A stretch of DNA of 64,000 nucleotides, from NCBI RefSeq assembly GCF_003264115.1, contig NZ_CP021912.1, positions 2,649,001 to 2,713,000 of the forward strand, written 5' to 3'. This DNA comes from Erythrobacter sp. KY5 (lineage in GTDB: Bacteria > Pseudomonadota > Alphaproteobacteria > Sphingomonadales > Sphingomonadaceae). Position 1 is the first letter of the stretch. Every line of letters starts with the position of its first letter. Positions 38,003-46,910 of the stretch are shown piece by piece. The notes beneath the pieces were generated by a model, which saw only the letters and a program-made list of their open reading frames with translations, had not been told where the DNA came from and ran no database searches. Made by a program: the position numbers and the translations under genes.

Positions 38003-38113
38003 TCAGGCAAGCGAGGGGGTGGCGGGAACGATTGCGTATGCAAACATCGCGGCGGTCACGATCAGCGAGAAAGCGGCTGCGGCGAAACGGTTCGAGAAGT
38101 CGGTAGCGGTCAT
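38003..38113 (-). CDS. 36-residue membrane peptide, paralogue B
   Basis: MTATDFSNRFAAAAFS... ending FAYAIVPATPSLA, the same length and design as its neighbour at 37852. The hydrophobic core spans about 16 residues. No clear Shine-Dalgarno is seen, but the paralogy and the ORF ending cleanly at TGA support a real gene. It would be the first gene of the PspC operon. Confidence 0.65.
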   Translation of the reverse strand: MTATDFSNRFAAAAFSLIVTAAMFAYAIVPATPSLA

Positions 38114-38547
38114 TGGTATTATGCTCAGTCTGGCATTATGCCGAGTAGCATCGTGAAGTAGCTAGTTTTCATGCGTAAGTCCCCAGGTGGCTCAGCATAA
38201 CTTGGCGATCTATGCTGCTTTGGGCCCATCATTGTAATGGTCTAAGTCGATGCAACCGTGTGACAGAGTCGAGGTGGGTAGCGCCCTGTGCACTAATCGA
38301 GCAGTACGGGTTTCTCATCTTCGCAGCGTTTTGGGAACTCTGGCGATTAGCTCTCAGAAATTCCTTTTCCAAATTAACTCCGGAACGAGGAAATAGAATC
38401 GCTCCCGACGAGCAAGACTATTGCGTGGACTGCGAAGATCATTCTTTGTTGGTCCTCAGCGAGTGACGGGCTAACCTATTGATCGACCTCCACTGGTTAC
38501 CGCCAGCGGGGTCATTTCTTCTGAGCCCTCGTAAACTCTCGAAGCAG
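38114..38547. other. Gene-free stretch at the left edge of the accessory island
   Basis: About 430 bases. No ORF looks coding; short ORFs lack an RBS and have no recognisable content. It holds the promoter region of the PspC operon at its left end. No tRNA or obvious repeat was seen. Confidence 0.5.
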
Positions 38548-38916
38548 CTAGCACCACGGCTCGCGGCGGCCAGACCAAGTTCGAGCAACGCCAGCACGCA
38601 CCATCTGGTCGCCAATCGATCCCCGCGAATTCGTGACAATCGCGAGCGTCCGGCCATAGCGATCGGTACCTTGGCGGATGATGTTTTAGCGCTCTGAATT
38701 GAGAAGGGTCACAAGCCTATTGCGTGCGCGCACCGCTAGCCGGCGCTCGCTTTCGCAGGCCCCGTCGAGTTCTGGTGTATCGATGTCGGCAATGCGTATC
38801 CGTTCGCGCTCTACGATAAAGCTGTCGCCATCATGGACGCATGTGATCCGCACCCCTGAGGGAGGACAGATCCCGGTAGGAGAGCTCGCTGCCAGGATGG
38901 CGAGAAGGAAGCTCAT
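38548..38916 (-). pseudogene. Thermonuclease (TNase/SNase) homologue split by one in-frame TAA
   Basis: The first part begins MSFLLAILAASS (signal-like) and continues VTCVHDGDSF-like (here ITCVHDGDSFIVE), RIADIDTPEL and ARNRLVTLLNSER, then a TAA at 38688-38686. The same frame resumes directly with NIIRQGTDRYGRTLAIV and ends GRREPWC at a TAG. The two parts together form a complete small SNase-fold domain (DTPEL, DRYGR, REPWC). So a single base change destroyed the gene. It overlaps the Excalibur gene start by ATGA. Confidence 0.8.
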
Positions 38917-39269
38917 CGCTCGCACCCAATACCGTCGTTGTCGCGATCTAGATGGCGCCCATAGCCAGGCTGGCCTCGTTGAACCGGCGCTGCACCGGCA
39001 GCTCGGGCGGCAGCGCAATTTGGATAGTATACTTCGCCGCTCGGGGTCCTAGTCGGTTTGCTACTAGAAGGAGCGCGATGGCAATGTCGACCGCCATTCT
39101 TGCGATCATTGTGGCACCCATCAGCGGCCGTTCGGCCAGGATGCGCGGATACCGCTGAAGAGGCGAGAAACACGACGATACCTATGAGCATGGCCACTTG
39201 AACGATCAGCAGGAACGCGAATTCTGCTTTCGCAATCCATGGAGTTCTCGTTTTACCTCGACCGTCCAT
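38913..39269 (-). CDS. Excalibur calcium-binding domain membrane protein
   Basis: 118 residues. A transmembrane segment (FAFLLIVQVAMLIGIVVFLA) is followed by HPGRTAADGCHNDRKNGGRHCH and, at the C-terminus, the Excalibur motif (YYPNCAAARAAGAAP...DRDNDGIGCE) with its DxDxDG-like loop. Excalibur domains occur next to SNase domains in surface nucleases, so this gene and the broken TNase probably formed one system. A GTG at 39287 overlapping the upstream stop is the alternative start. Confidence 0.8.
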   Translation of the reverse strand: MDGRGKTRTPWIAKAEFAFLLIVQVAMLIGIVVFLASSAVSAHPGRTAADGCHNDRKNGGRHCHRAPSSSKPTRTPSGEVYYPNCAAARAAGAAPVQRGQPGYGRHLDRDNDGIGCER

Positions 39270-39283
39270 GTCTTTCTCCCCCC

Positions 39284-39385
39284 TCACTCGCTCTTGGTAT
39301 CTCGCCTGAATGCCCAGACCAGCGTGGCTGTAGCCGAGATAAGAGCTGCAACAGCAGTGATTAAAGTCGCGTCAATTTCCAGCAT
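39284..39385 (-). CDS. 33-residue membrane peptide
   Basis: MLEIDATLITAVAALISATATLVWAFRRDTKSE-type peptide: one hydrophobic helix, then a basic end, which fits a type I/II single-pass topology. AAGGAGG lies six bases before the ATG, and the stop overlaps a GTG codon of the Excalibur frame. It is therefore likely to be translated with that gene. Function unknown. Confidence 0.65.
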   Translation of the reverse strand: MLEIDATLITAVAALISATATLVWAFRRDTKSE

Positions 39386-39562
39386 TTCTGCCTCCTTCGA
39401 CAACGGGGTAACCAAATAGGTTATCTGTAGGAAAGCAGTTTTTGCGGGGTGAAGGAGGCACTCGTATTCGCACAGCCGCATAAATCTCCGCATCCAGCGC
39501 TAGCGTCTTCTCCGCAGATCGCAACGGCGCGATGGCTCGAAAAAAAATGTCGGAGATTGTCA

Positions 39563-41359
39563 ATGGGTATCGAAACTATCGCACCGCTGAAACGGTGCGC
39601 AATCTACACCCGCAAGAGCACCAATCAGCGCCTTGAGCACGACGTGAACTCGCTGGTGACGCAGCGCGAAATCAGCAGCGCATACATTACGAGCCAACAA
39701 TATAAAGGCTGGGTCGAGCTACCGAACCGATATGACGATGGCGGTCATTCGGGGAGCGGAATGGATCGCCCTGCCCTCTCGCAGCTCATGCAGGATATCG
39801 AAGCGGGAGAAATCGACGTGGTCGTCGTCTACAAGATTGATCGGCTAACGCGCAGTCTCGCCGACTTCGTCCGAATGATTGAGATCTTCGATCGGCGTAA
39901 CATCGCGCTCGTGTCCATCTCACAGGCATTCGACACTTCCGACAGCATGGGCCGGATGATCCTCAACGTGCTGCTAACTTTCTCGCAGTTTGAGCGTGAG
40001 CTGATCGCGGAAAGGGTGCGCGACAGCATCCGCACCCGCAAACGGCATGGCAAGATGCATGGTGGCCTGCCGCCATTTGGCTACATTGCCACCCCTGACG
40101 GTCTCAAGATCGACGAGCCAGAAGCGGAGATCGTCCGGTTCATCTTCGACGAGTTCTTGAAAACGCGGCGCTACACCAAGGTCATGACCGCGGTGCGCGA
40201 GCGCAGATATTGTAGCTCTGTCAAATACTCGCCGCGCGGCAAGCCGCGTGGCGGAACTGCGATATCACCGAGCACGGTCTACGCTATCGTCCAGAATCCG
40301 ATGTATGTCGGAGAAATTCGCGGGCACGATACGACCTATCCCGGAGAGCACGAGCCGCTCATCTCGCGCGATATCTGGGACGAAGCGCAGATAATTTGCC
40401 AGGAACGCAAAAAGCGCAGACCTCACAATCGCGACACTGACCACTTCCTTGCCGGCCTACTTTGGGACGATCTTGGGCGCCATATGCGGCTCGACCTGAA
40501 GTGGCATTGGGGCAAGTTCTATAAAACTTACGTCTCGAGCAACGCCATCTGGTCGCAGAAGCTATTTCTCCGGCAGTATCGTGCGAGCGCCGACCAGCTT
40601 GATGAGGTTGTTTAGGCGGCAGTCGCAGCATTCCTGTGCGATCGCATCAAGCTACGGAAGGCTTTAAAAGGGTTGGGCTTGTTCGGCGAAGACCTGGAAA
40701 CATTGGCAGCAAAGGGGCCTGCGGCTTCCGACCGATTGATGGCGACCCCGAAGCCGCATCTGCATGAGCTTTTCAAGGCGATCGCACATCGCGTGGAACT
40801 TGGCGAAGACCAGGTCTCGATCGAGTTCCGTATGCTGGAAGTGCGTCGCTACCTAGAGTGGAGGAGCGAAATGAGTTTCCGTGGGCGTCCATCAAACTGG
40901 TCATGCAGCGATGCCCGGTACGAACATGTTGTGGCCGTACGGGCAGTGACCCCGGAGCGCTGGCCATCGCTCCACATCAATCCGCGAGAGGAATCCTGCA
41001 AAGGAAAGCCAGACAAGAAGCTTGTCGATCTCGTTCGAAGCGCACGCAAAGCGCAGCGGCTCGTAGAAGAGCACCGCGAGCTTGACCTTGATGCGTTGGC
41101 GAAGATCCATGGCTGTCGCACGGCGCAGTTCGCACGTTTGATCCGCCTGAATTATCTCGCTCCGGACATCGTCACCGCAGTCTTCGACGGAACACAACCT
41201 CTCGGTCTCAACAGGAAAGTCTTGCTCAATTCCAACGTACCGACCGACTGGGCCGTGCAGCGCAAGCTCTACGGGTTTCCAGCGCCCGAACGTGCAATCG
41301 ACCCGCGCAATTTGTATGGTCGCGGCATGTGGCCGAGCGCGAGAATAGAAGCTCCATAG
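39563..41359 (+). pseudogene. Large serine recombinase split by one in-frame TAG
   Basis: Residues 1-350 hold a serine-recombinase catalytic domain: IYTRKSTNQ with Ser19, VVVYKIDRLTR, SQFERELIAERVRD, and the recombinase domain FGYIATPDG...SPSTVYAIVQNPMYVGEI. A TAG at 40613-40615 then stops it, but the same frame continues to 41359 with a further 248 codons (CDRIKLRKALKGLGL...RGMWPSARIEAP) that look like the C-terminal part of the same protein. Together they give about 598 codons, the normal size of large serine integrases. The downstream part has no proper start of its own. It marks the island as a probable integrated element that can no longer move. Confidence 0.78.
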
Positions 41360-41389
41360 GTCAGCGACCTTCCCATGTAAGTGACAGCG

Positions 41390-42157
41390 TCAGCCAATGT
41401 TCACCTCTTCAGGATTGACCAAGGTAAGCGGCCGTTTGACGCTAGAGTTTGCGCCACTCGAAGATCGCGACAAGTTCTGGGGTCCTGAGATGATCCTGAG
41501 CTTGGCATTCCGATAGTGGGCGATCCGGAAGGCCATCGCGACTTCCTCGCTCGCAAAAGTCGTAGTGAATTGGCCGTCTGCCGCGTCGCTCAGAGTGCCC
41601 TCTGGTACCTCGGAATGCCACCCGCGCTCGACGCGAAATGCAATGACCAGAGCGCTGAAGGTAGGATCGGCATGATCGACATGGGCCTCTTCGAAGGTGA
41701 GCAGGTCGCCACTAATCTCGCATTCGACAAAACCGAGTTCGTCGGCATGCTCGTCAAAGAACGCCCGTTTTGCTGTTCGAATGTCCGACAGAACCGCCGC
41801 GCGACAGGCATCGGCAAATTCCTGAAACAGTGGTTTTGGCTCACCACGTATCGCCCATATGAAGCTGAAATCGGTCTCGCTGCCATCCGTGCGAATGGCC
41901 CAGAAGCCTCTCGTTGCGCCACCAGCTCCTGAATTTGTGCGCACTTCGAAATGGTCGATCCCTGCGCCAGCCTTCGAATTGTTCTCGCCATGCGCAGCAT
42001 CAAACCGCTCGACCAAGGCAGCAAGGTCACTGTGATCATTCGCATCCTCGATTGGGACGCCGTCCGGATAACGATCCCGCAGCGTACGGAAATGATCAGT
42101 CGCAGCCTTCTGTGTATTCCAGACGCGTCCGTTGCTAAGGCTGATCTGCTTAGCCAC
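41390..42157 (-). CDS. DUF3223 (DCL-like) domain protein
   Basis: 255 residues. The first 60 residues contain ISLSNGRVWNTQKAATDHFRTLRDRYPDG and HSDLAALVERFDAAHG, which fit DUF3223, a family with plant DCL relatives. The remainder has a basic C-terminus and no recognisable motif. It starts with GTG overlapping the TAG of the ATPase gene by one base, so the two are translated as a unit. Function unknown; a nucleic-acid contact is likely from the basic character, but not shown. Confidence 0.7.
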   Translation of the reverse strand: MAKQISLSNGRVWNTQKAATDHFRTLRDRYPDGVPIEDANDHSDLAALVERFDAAHGENNSKAGAGIDHFEVRTNSGAGGATRGFWAIRTDGSETDFSFIWAIRGEPKPLFQEFADACRAAVLSDIRTAKRAFFDEHADELGFVECEISGDLLTFEEAHVDHADPTFSALVIAFRVERGWHSEVPEGTLSDAADGQFTTTFASEEVAMAFRIAHYRNAKLRIISGPQNLSRSSSGANSSVKRPLTLVNPEEVNIG

Positions 42158-44397
42158 TACTCGCCCACCGGCTCGGGCGAAGCCTCTGGAACACCCCCAC
42201 TCGGGAGCTTCATCATCATGTTGAAATGAGCAAGATGTCCCGTTTTCTCAAAGATTTGCCGGAACACTCGCAGGTATCCCTGAACCGCGTTATCGTCTGC
42301 GGCCAGGTAGATTTCATCATGCGCGGTGTGAGAGCCATCGTGGGTCCAAGAGAAAAGAGAAGCGCAGATCTGCGCCTCCCTGCCTTCAAATTTGGCTACG
42401 ATTTCATCTTGCTTCAGGCCGCCGAGCACGATCAGGTAGTTCTCGATGATCCTGCGCAAAGTGTTCTGGATCGTTAGCTTCGAGCGATCGTCATCGCGTA
42501 CTTCCTCCCATAGCATTTCGTACGACGTCTTCACTGGGTTGAACCCATAGCTCTGAACCGATGAGATGCCCTCGCGCTTGCGCACGACCCAAAATGTTTC
42601 ATCGCGCCTGCAATTGTCAGTTGCGCGGCTGCGGTCGAAGCTGACTTCCTTATGGAAGTAGATGTTGTGCGTGAGCACAAACACCTGCATTGCGGAGCCA
42701 TTGCCGTCGCGCACATCTTTGATGACGTTTCTGATAAGCGAACTGACGACAAACAGGACGTCAGCATCCAGGCTGGACACCGGATCGTCGAACACGACGA
42801 CCTTCTCTTCGGTAGTGCCGGTACCCGAAGTGCTTCCAGAAAGCATGTGATAAAAGTACAGAAACGTCACGAAGGAGCGTTCGCCCTCGCTGAGCGTGCT
42901 CCGCGCATCAGAGCCATCCGAACGAACTATGCGGTACATATCACTGCGCTCGCCCGCGACCGAGAGCTTGAAGCTGGTGAAGCCGAAGGAAATGAGTATC
43001 GAGTTAATCGCATCGACCGTCGGTTGCACGCTGGTTGCCTTGGCCTCGAGCTCTTTCAACTGGGTGTCGAACTCCGCGCGCGTTTGGCGTTTCGACGCAA
43101 GGCTCTGTTCCAAGCCTTCGATGGCTTTTGAGATCGTTCCGGTTGTTGTTTCGTAGGTTGAAAGATCAGTCTTTCGCTCTTCGATGATGAAGCGCCAGAC
43201 CTGGCTTCTCAGCGTCGTTCTCGAAGCGGCCAGGTCGCGCACAAGCTCATTGTGGGACTGAATGGCTTCGTTCGCCTGCGCGACTATCTCAGCTAACGCG
43301 TTGCCGGCTCCCAGGGTGTTTTCGAGTTTAACAGCCTCGCTGGGATTGCGGCGTTTGGCATCGAGCCTTTCGATATTGAGATCGTAGGCGCGCCTGAGCG
43401 CCGCATGGCGCTCGGCCAGGACATCGTTGTCTACGAACCGCGACGTCTCGGCAAGCAAGCCTTGCACCCGTTCCTCCACGTTATTGGCGGCAGCGGCATA
43501 TTGGTCGGCAAGCGCGCTGATTGCAGAAAGATCGTTCTCGTATTGACGATCGAAGAAAGCATCGAGATTGTCACGCAGGTCGGCAGGCGCGGATTGTTGG
43601 CAGAACGGACAGCGCCCGTTGGCGGGCTCGATATACTGCACACCTTGTTTCACCCAGTCGCTGTTACCTAGCTGCTCGATGAGCTTGGCGACGATCACGT
43701 CGTCGCGACCCACAATCCTGCGCTCTAGGATTGGTGCGTTTTCCATGTCTTGAAAGCCGCTGAAATCGATCGGAGCAATCGGCGCCTGTTCAGTCGCATC
43801 GGTTCGGAATGTCGTTTCCGCATGGGATTTGAGCGTATCGAGATGTACGAGTTCGGACGCGTTGTTCTCCGCTTCTGCGATAAGCTTGTCGCAAAATGCG
43901 GCCTTACTCTGCCTGTGCCCTGCCATTGCTTCTTCGAAGGCGCCCTTATGGGTTTGTTGCGATGTCCAACAAGCCTCTTCGAGCTGAGCTCTCGCATTTC
44001 TCAATTCCTGGCGCCGCCCGCCGGAGGCATCATCACCTTCCAGATTGCGTGTAAGTCCATCGATTTCGCGGTCGAGCTTTCCGATTTCACCCTGTAGCCG
44101 TTCAATTTCTTCTGCGCTTTTGGTCGAGTCCTCGCCGAGTGTGAAAATGCCCCGGAGTTGTTCGCCAAAATTGTTTTCCGCGAAGTCGCGATTGTAGACC
44201 AATGTAGCCATTGGACGAGCGTTCTCCCAGCGTATCGAATAGCCTTCTCGGGCTGCAGGATCGCTGATTGCACGGGAGATTGTCGTTTTACCGCAGCCGT
44301 TATGACCGAAAAGGAAGTTGACCTTCTTGAGGTCACCAAGCTCTACGCCCTCGGTCGGGAAACTGGCCTCGCCAGTAATTGATATGCTAGTCAGCAT
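42157..44397 (-). CDS. RloC/PrrC-like AAA ATPase, candidate anticodon nuclease
   Basis: 746 residues of the AAA_13 type. P-loop GHNGCGKT at 31-38; long coiled coils on both sides of a CPFC zinc hook at about 263-266; ABC signature LSEGERS near 500; Walker B VVVFDDPVSSLDAD near 537; LTHN switch His near 575. The C-terminal region has Arg648-x3-Glu652 and His686/His690, spaced nearly as the Arg-Glu-His set of PrrC anticodon nuclease. Rad50-like zinc hook plus this triad is the RloC design. Nuclease activity is inferred; a plain AAA_13 defence ATPase is the alternative. Confidence 0.8.
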   Translation of the reverse strand: MLTSISITGEASFPTEGVELGDLKKVNFLFGHNGCGKTTISRAISDPAAREGYSIRWENARPMATLVYNRDFAENNFGEQLRGIFTLGEDSTKSAEEIERLQGEIGKLDREIDGLTRNLEGDDASGGRRQELRNARAQLEEACWTSQQTHKGAFEEAMAGHRQSKAAFCDKLIAEAENNASELVHLDTLKSHAETTFRTDATEQAPIAPIDFSGFQDMENAPILERRIVGRDDVIVAKLIEQLGNSDWVKQGVQYIEPANGRCPFCQQSAPADLRDNLDAFFDRQYENDLSAISALADQYAAAANNVEERVQGLLAETSRFVDNDVLAERHAALRRAYDLNIERLDAKRRNPSEAVKLENTLGAGNALAEIVAQANEAIQSHNELVRDLAASRTTLRSQVWRFIIEERKTDLSTYETTTGTISKAIEGLEQSLASKRQTRAEFDTQLKELEAKATSVQPTVDAINSILISFGFTSFKLSVAGERSDMYRIVRSDGSDARSTLSEGERSFVTFLYFYHMLSGSTSGTGTTEEKVVVFDDPVSSLDADVLFVVSSLIRNVIKDVRDGNGSAMQVFVLTHNIYFHKEVSFDRSRATDNCRRDETFWVVRKREGISSVQSYGFNPVKTSYEMLWEEVRDDDRSKLTIQNTLRRIIENYLIVLGGLKQDEIVAKFEGREAQICASLFSWTHDGSHTAHDEIYLAADDNAVQGYLRVFRQIFEKTGHLAHFNMMMKLPSGGVPEASPEPVGE

Positions 44398-45061
44398 GGT
44401 CCCTCATCGTATTATTGTTGGGAGACTTAGCGGCACTATTGACCATTGTTCTCCAAAGAAAGTCAGAAGTCATCTTACAGATGGTGGATTGCGCCACTAA
44501 GCGCCTTGGGGCGATGCTCCATCCATGGACAAGCGTCTTTTTGTCGGAAAACATCGAAGGTCCTTTTTTCCTGCGTTGCTAGCATGCGGCGCGAGAATGC
44601 GTGATACCGCGCCTGCCAATCCGCTCTTCCTACAATATGACTGGTTAGAAGAGGCTTGTTATGGGATGACTAGCGGAAGGTTTGTACTACGAGCGGTGAG
44701 CCCAAATTTCGTTCATTTGCAGAATGGCCAAGTAAGCCCAATCATCCCGCCTCAGCGTTTGTTCGACGCTTGGTCACCCTTCAAATCAGGCAAGAATAGT
44801 GCAAAAACCGCTGCCTAATTCGCGGGTAGCGCGCCAAACGTGGTGACAAATCAGCGCCATGGCGGCATAGTTTGCCGGTGATCGCAAAGAAAGCGGTCAT
44901 GGGGCTTGGTAACCCCTCCGCCAGCAGAGACTTGGCCGGTTTTCCGGCCGGGTCGCCCACGCGGATGTCCAAGGTGCAAACCCAAAGGCGGGGGCGCATC
45001 TGGGCTCTGCTGCAGATGTTACCAAGGCCCGGCTTTACGGACCTTGGGAAACGGGCATCCA
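44398..45061. other. AT-richer stretch without a convincing gene
   Basis: About 660 bases. An ORF at 44525-44818 has no RBS and no plausible composition. On the plus strand from about 44906 a frame leading into the next gene encodes two CxxC pairs (CPRCKPKG and CCRC) reminiscent of a zinc ribbon, but it has only a TTG start without RBS, so it may be a decayed upstream exon or chance. Confidence 0.4.
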
Positions 45062-45343
45062 ATGAAGATCAGCATGAGCGGGCGTTACAGTCCCGATGAA
45101 TTCGCCGAAGCAATAGATCGGGTTATTCAGAACTTCACATCGAATGGCGCGGATGAGTTCCGTGCCGTGACCCTCTACTTCAACGCGTACAGGGAGAAGC
45201 GACACCTCCAATTGCGGGACGAGGAGTCCGGCACAACAGTGCAACACCTCCAGTATGATGGACCTTTCGCACGACCGTACCGATCGATTTCACCACGAAT
45301 TCAGATTGTCGATCAGCCCGATGACAAAAAGCCGAGATCATGA
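45062..45343 (+). CDS. Small protein of unknown function
   Basis: 93 residues from an ATG at 45062. It has SPDEFAEAIDRVIQNFTSNG and FRAVTLYFNAYRE, a mixed alpha/beta pattern, then a basic C-terminus. The stop overlaps the next ATG (ATGA), which supports coding and coupling. An upstream in-frame extension with cysteine pairs is possible. No family recognised. Confidence 0.6.
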   Translation: MKISMSGRYSPDEFAEAIDRVIQNFTSNGADEFRAVTLYFNAYREKRHLQLRDEESGTTVQHLQYDGPFARPYRSISPRIQIVDQPDDKKPRS

Positions 45344-46185
45344 AAAAGTCTCTGGCAATTTCACTGCTTTTGAGTGGCATCACAATTGCGAACTCAGCGG
45401 CCAACGCGCAGACATCGCCGATCTCGACCCAGTTGACCGATGAGTTTGGTGAATACGCCTACAACGGAGGCTACGTCTGGCGCACCGGCCTGTTCGGTTC
45501 GTATCGGCATCCGCGTCGCGTACTGGAGCGCGAATGCACAGACAACAGTGGTCGTCTAGCGCATGGGCTGCGTCTCGAACGAGGCTCTGATGCGTCGGTC
45601 GTCATTGGCGGTTCGTCTTATTCTTTTGCACCGTCCGATCTCTGGGCTTTGTCGGTCGAAACCTACAATGCATATTCCCGCGAACATGATGTGTCACAGA
45701 CATCTTTCGTCGTAACCTTTCCGCGCCCTGACTGGGCGCCGGTCGATGCCTGCGGTCTTTTTGGTTGTTACGCTGCAAATGATCTTGAGCCCGAATGGCT
45801 CGTGGCGGTAATGGTCCATCATCCAAAGCTTTTGGTCGTCCGAGAGGTCACTGCGGAATTGGCCTCGCAACGACTGAACCGTCGGCAAGCGCAGGACCTG
45901 GCCCAGCGCGAACGGACTCGACAGCAGGAACAGAGGGCAATCGAAGAACGAGAACGCGCGATACTGGCGCGGGCGACCGAAGACCAACGGTTAGCCCCTT
46001 GGCGAGAGGCATTGAATGTCGGAGATTGCACCAATTGCGGGATGGTCGTCGACACTCGAGGGCCGATTGTAAAAGTTCAGTTGCCTGCGAACATCAACCT
46101 TCCATCGGGTGAGCGAGAATTCTGGGCCCGGCGCTCGGAGCTCACCGATTCCGAGCCGGTCACGAATTGCCGCTTCGGTGGGTGA
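45340..46185 (+). CDS. Exported coiled-coil protein of unknown function
   Basis: 281 residues. A clean signal peptide ends NSAANAQT. The mature part has a domain with GGYVWRTGLFGSYRHPRRV and two cysteine pairs, a Gln/Arg/Glu-rich helix (about residues 180-220) predicted as coiled coil, and a C-terminal module with VGDCTNCGMVVDTRGPIVKVQLP that looks like a small SH3-type beta barrel. No function can be assigned. It is coupled to the 93-residue gene before it. Confidence 0.75.
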   Translation: MKKSLAISLLLSGITIANSAANAQTSPISTQLTDEFGEYAYNGGYVWRTGLFGSYRHPRRVLERECTDNSGRLAHGLRLERGSDASVVIGGSSYSFAPSDLWALSVETYNAYSREHDVSQTSFVVTFPRPDWAPVDACGLFGCYAANDLEPEWLVAVMVHHPKLLVVREVTAELASQRLNRRQAQDLAQRERTRQQEQRAIEERERAILARATEDQRLAPWREALNVGDCTNCGMVVDTRGPIVKVQLPANINLPSGEREFWARRSELTDSEPVTNCRFGG

Positions 46186-46515
46186 AAGGAAACCGCCCCG
46201 CATGCTGAGGAGGTTGAAAAATTCCGAAGATCTAAACCTCTTGGTTTTGTGACATGGCTAAGAGCAGACTGGATCTGCCTCACTCAGTCCGGGCGTTTCG
46301 CTGGTTGAACCAAACTTAGTTTCTTTCAAGCAAGGGTTCGATCTTTCACCATTTGGCGCCATGCTTTCCAAGCAATCGAAACTGCGATCAAGATAGTCCA
46401 ACGACCACGACAGTATAAAACGTCTGACTACGGGCCATGCACCGATGAGAGAAGCTCAAGCTTGGGACATAAACCAATGTAGTCTCGGTTATGACAAAAT
46501 GAGCCTGCATCGAGG
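46186..46515. other. Intergenic stretch between convergent genes
   Basis: About 330 bases between the coiled-coil gene and the Sel1 gene. No credible ORF, tRNA or strong terminator stem was seen. It marks the right edge of the accessory island. Confidence 0.4.
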
Positions 46516-46905
46516 TTATGTTTTCGGACACCCGCCTTCGACATTCAGTCTTGCCAGCGCCTCTTCCGCTGTCTGCAATCCCGGCTGCACGGGTCCGCCG
46601 TCCACCGGGATAACCCGCCCCGAACCACCTGTGGTGACGGGCGGCGAGTATACCCAAATTGTGCCGCCAGTGCGGGTCGCGGCTCGTCGCAACAGCCGAC
46701 GCGCTGCTTCGCAATCCTGCGGAACTCCATCGCCGCGCACATAGCGCATGCCAAGGTCGAACTGCGCCTGCTTGTCGCCTGCCTGCGCGCGATCGAGCCA
46801 GACTTGCGCTGCAGGATCGAGGCTCGCCCGATCAATCCCCAAATAGCGTCCTGAACAGGCAGACACTGTGAAAACAACGAGCAGGAGAAGCAGGCGGCTT
46901 GCCAA
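46516..46905 (-). CDS. Sel1-repeat lipoprotein of the RTX locus
   Basis: About 129 residues. The frame is open far upstream, but there it shadows the acyltransferase gene; the TTG at 46905, five bases after that gene's stop, starts a signal sequence with lipobox-like VSAC. A Sel1-type repeat follows (AQAGDKQAQFDLGMRYVRGDGVPQD), then a Gly/Pro-rich tail. Sel1 lipoproteins mediate protein contacts in the envelope. Start assignment is uncertain because no good RBS is seen. Confidence 0.65.
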   Translation of the reverse strand: MASRLLLLLVVFTVSACSGRYLGIDRASLDPAAQVWLDRAQAGDKQAQFDLGMRYVRGDGVPQDCEAARRLLRRAATRTGGTIWVYSPPVTTGGSGRVIPVDGGPVQPGLQTAEEALARLNVEGGCPKT

Positions 46906-46910
46906 TGCGG

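Noticed and set aside
38212-38466. 84-codon ORF in the gap right of the PspC operon
   Set aside because: No RBS, no domain, and odd composition; it does not look coding.
40673-41359. Separate gene starting at a TTG in the second half of the recombinase
   Set aside because: It is in the same frame as the recombinase, has no RBS, and completes the family's usual length, so it is better explained as the part after a nonsense codon.
44525-44818. 97-codon ORF after the RloC-like gene
   Set aside because: No RBS and no recognisable pattern; kept only as part of the gene-free stretch.
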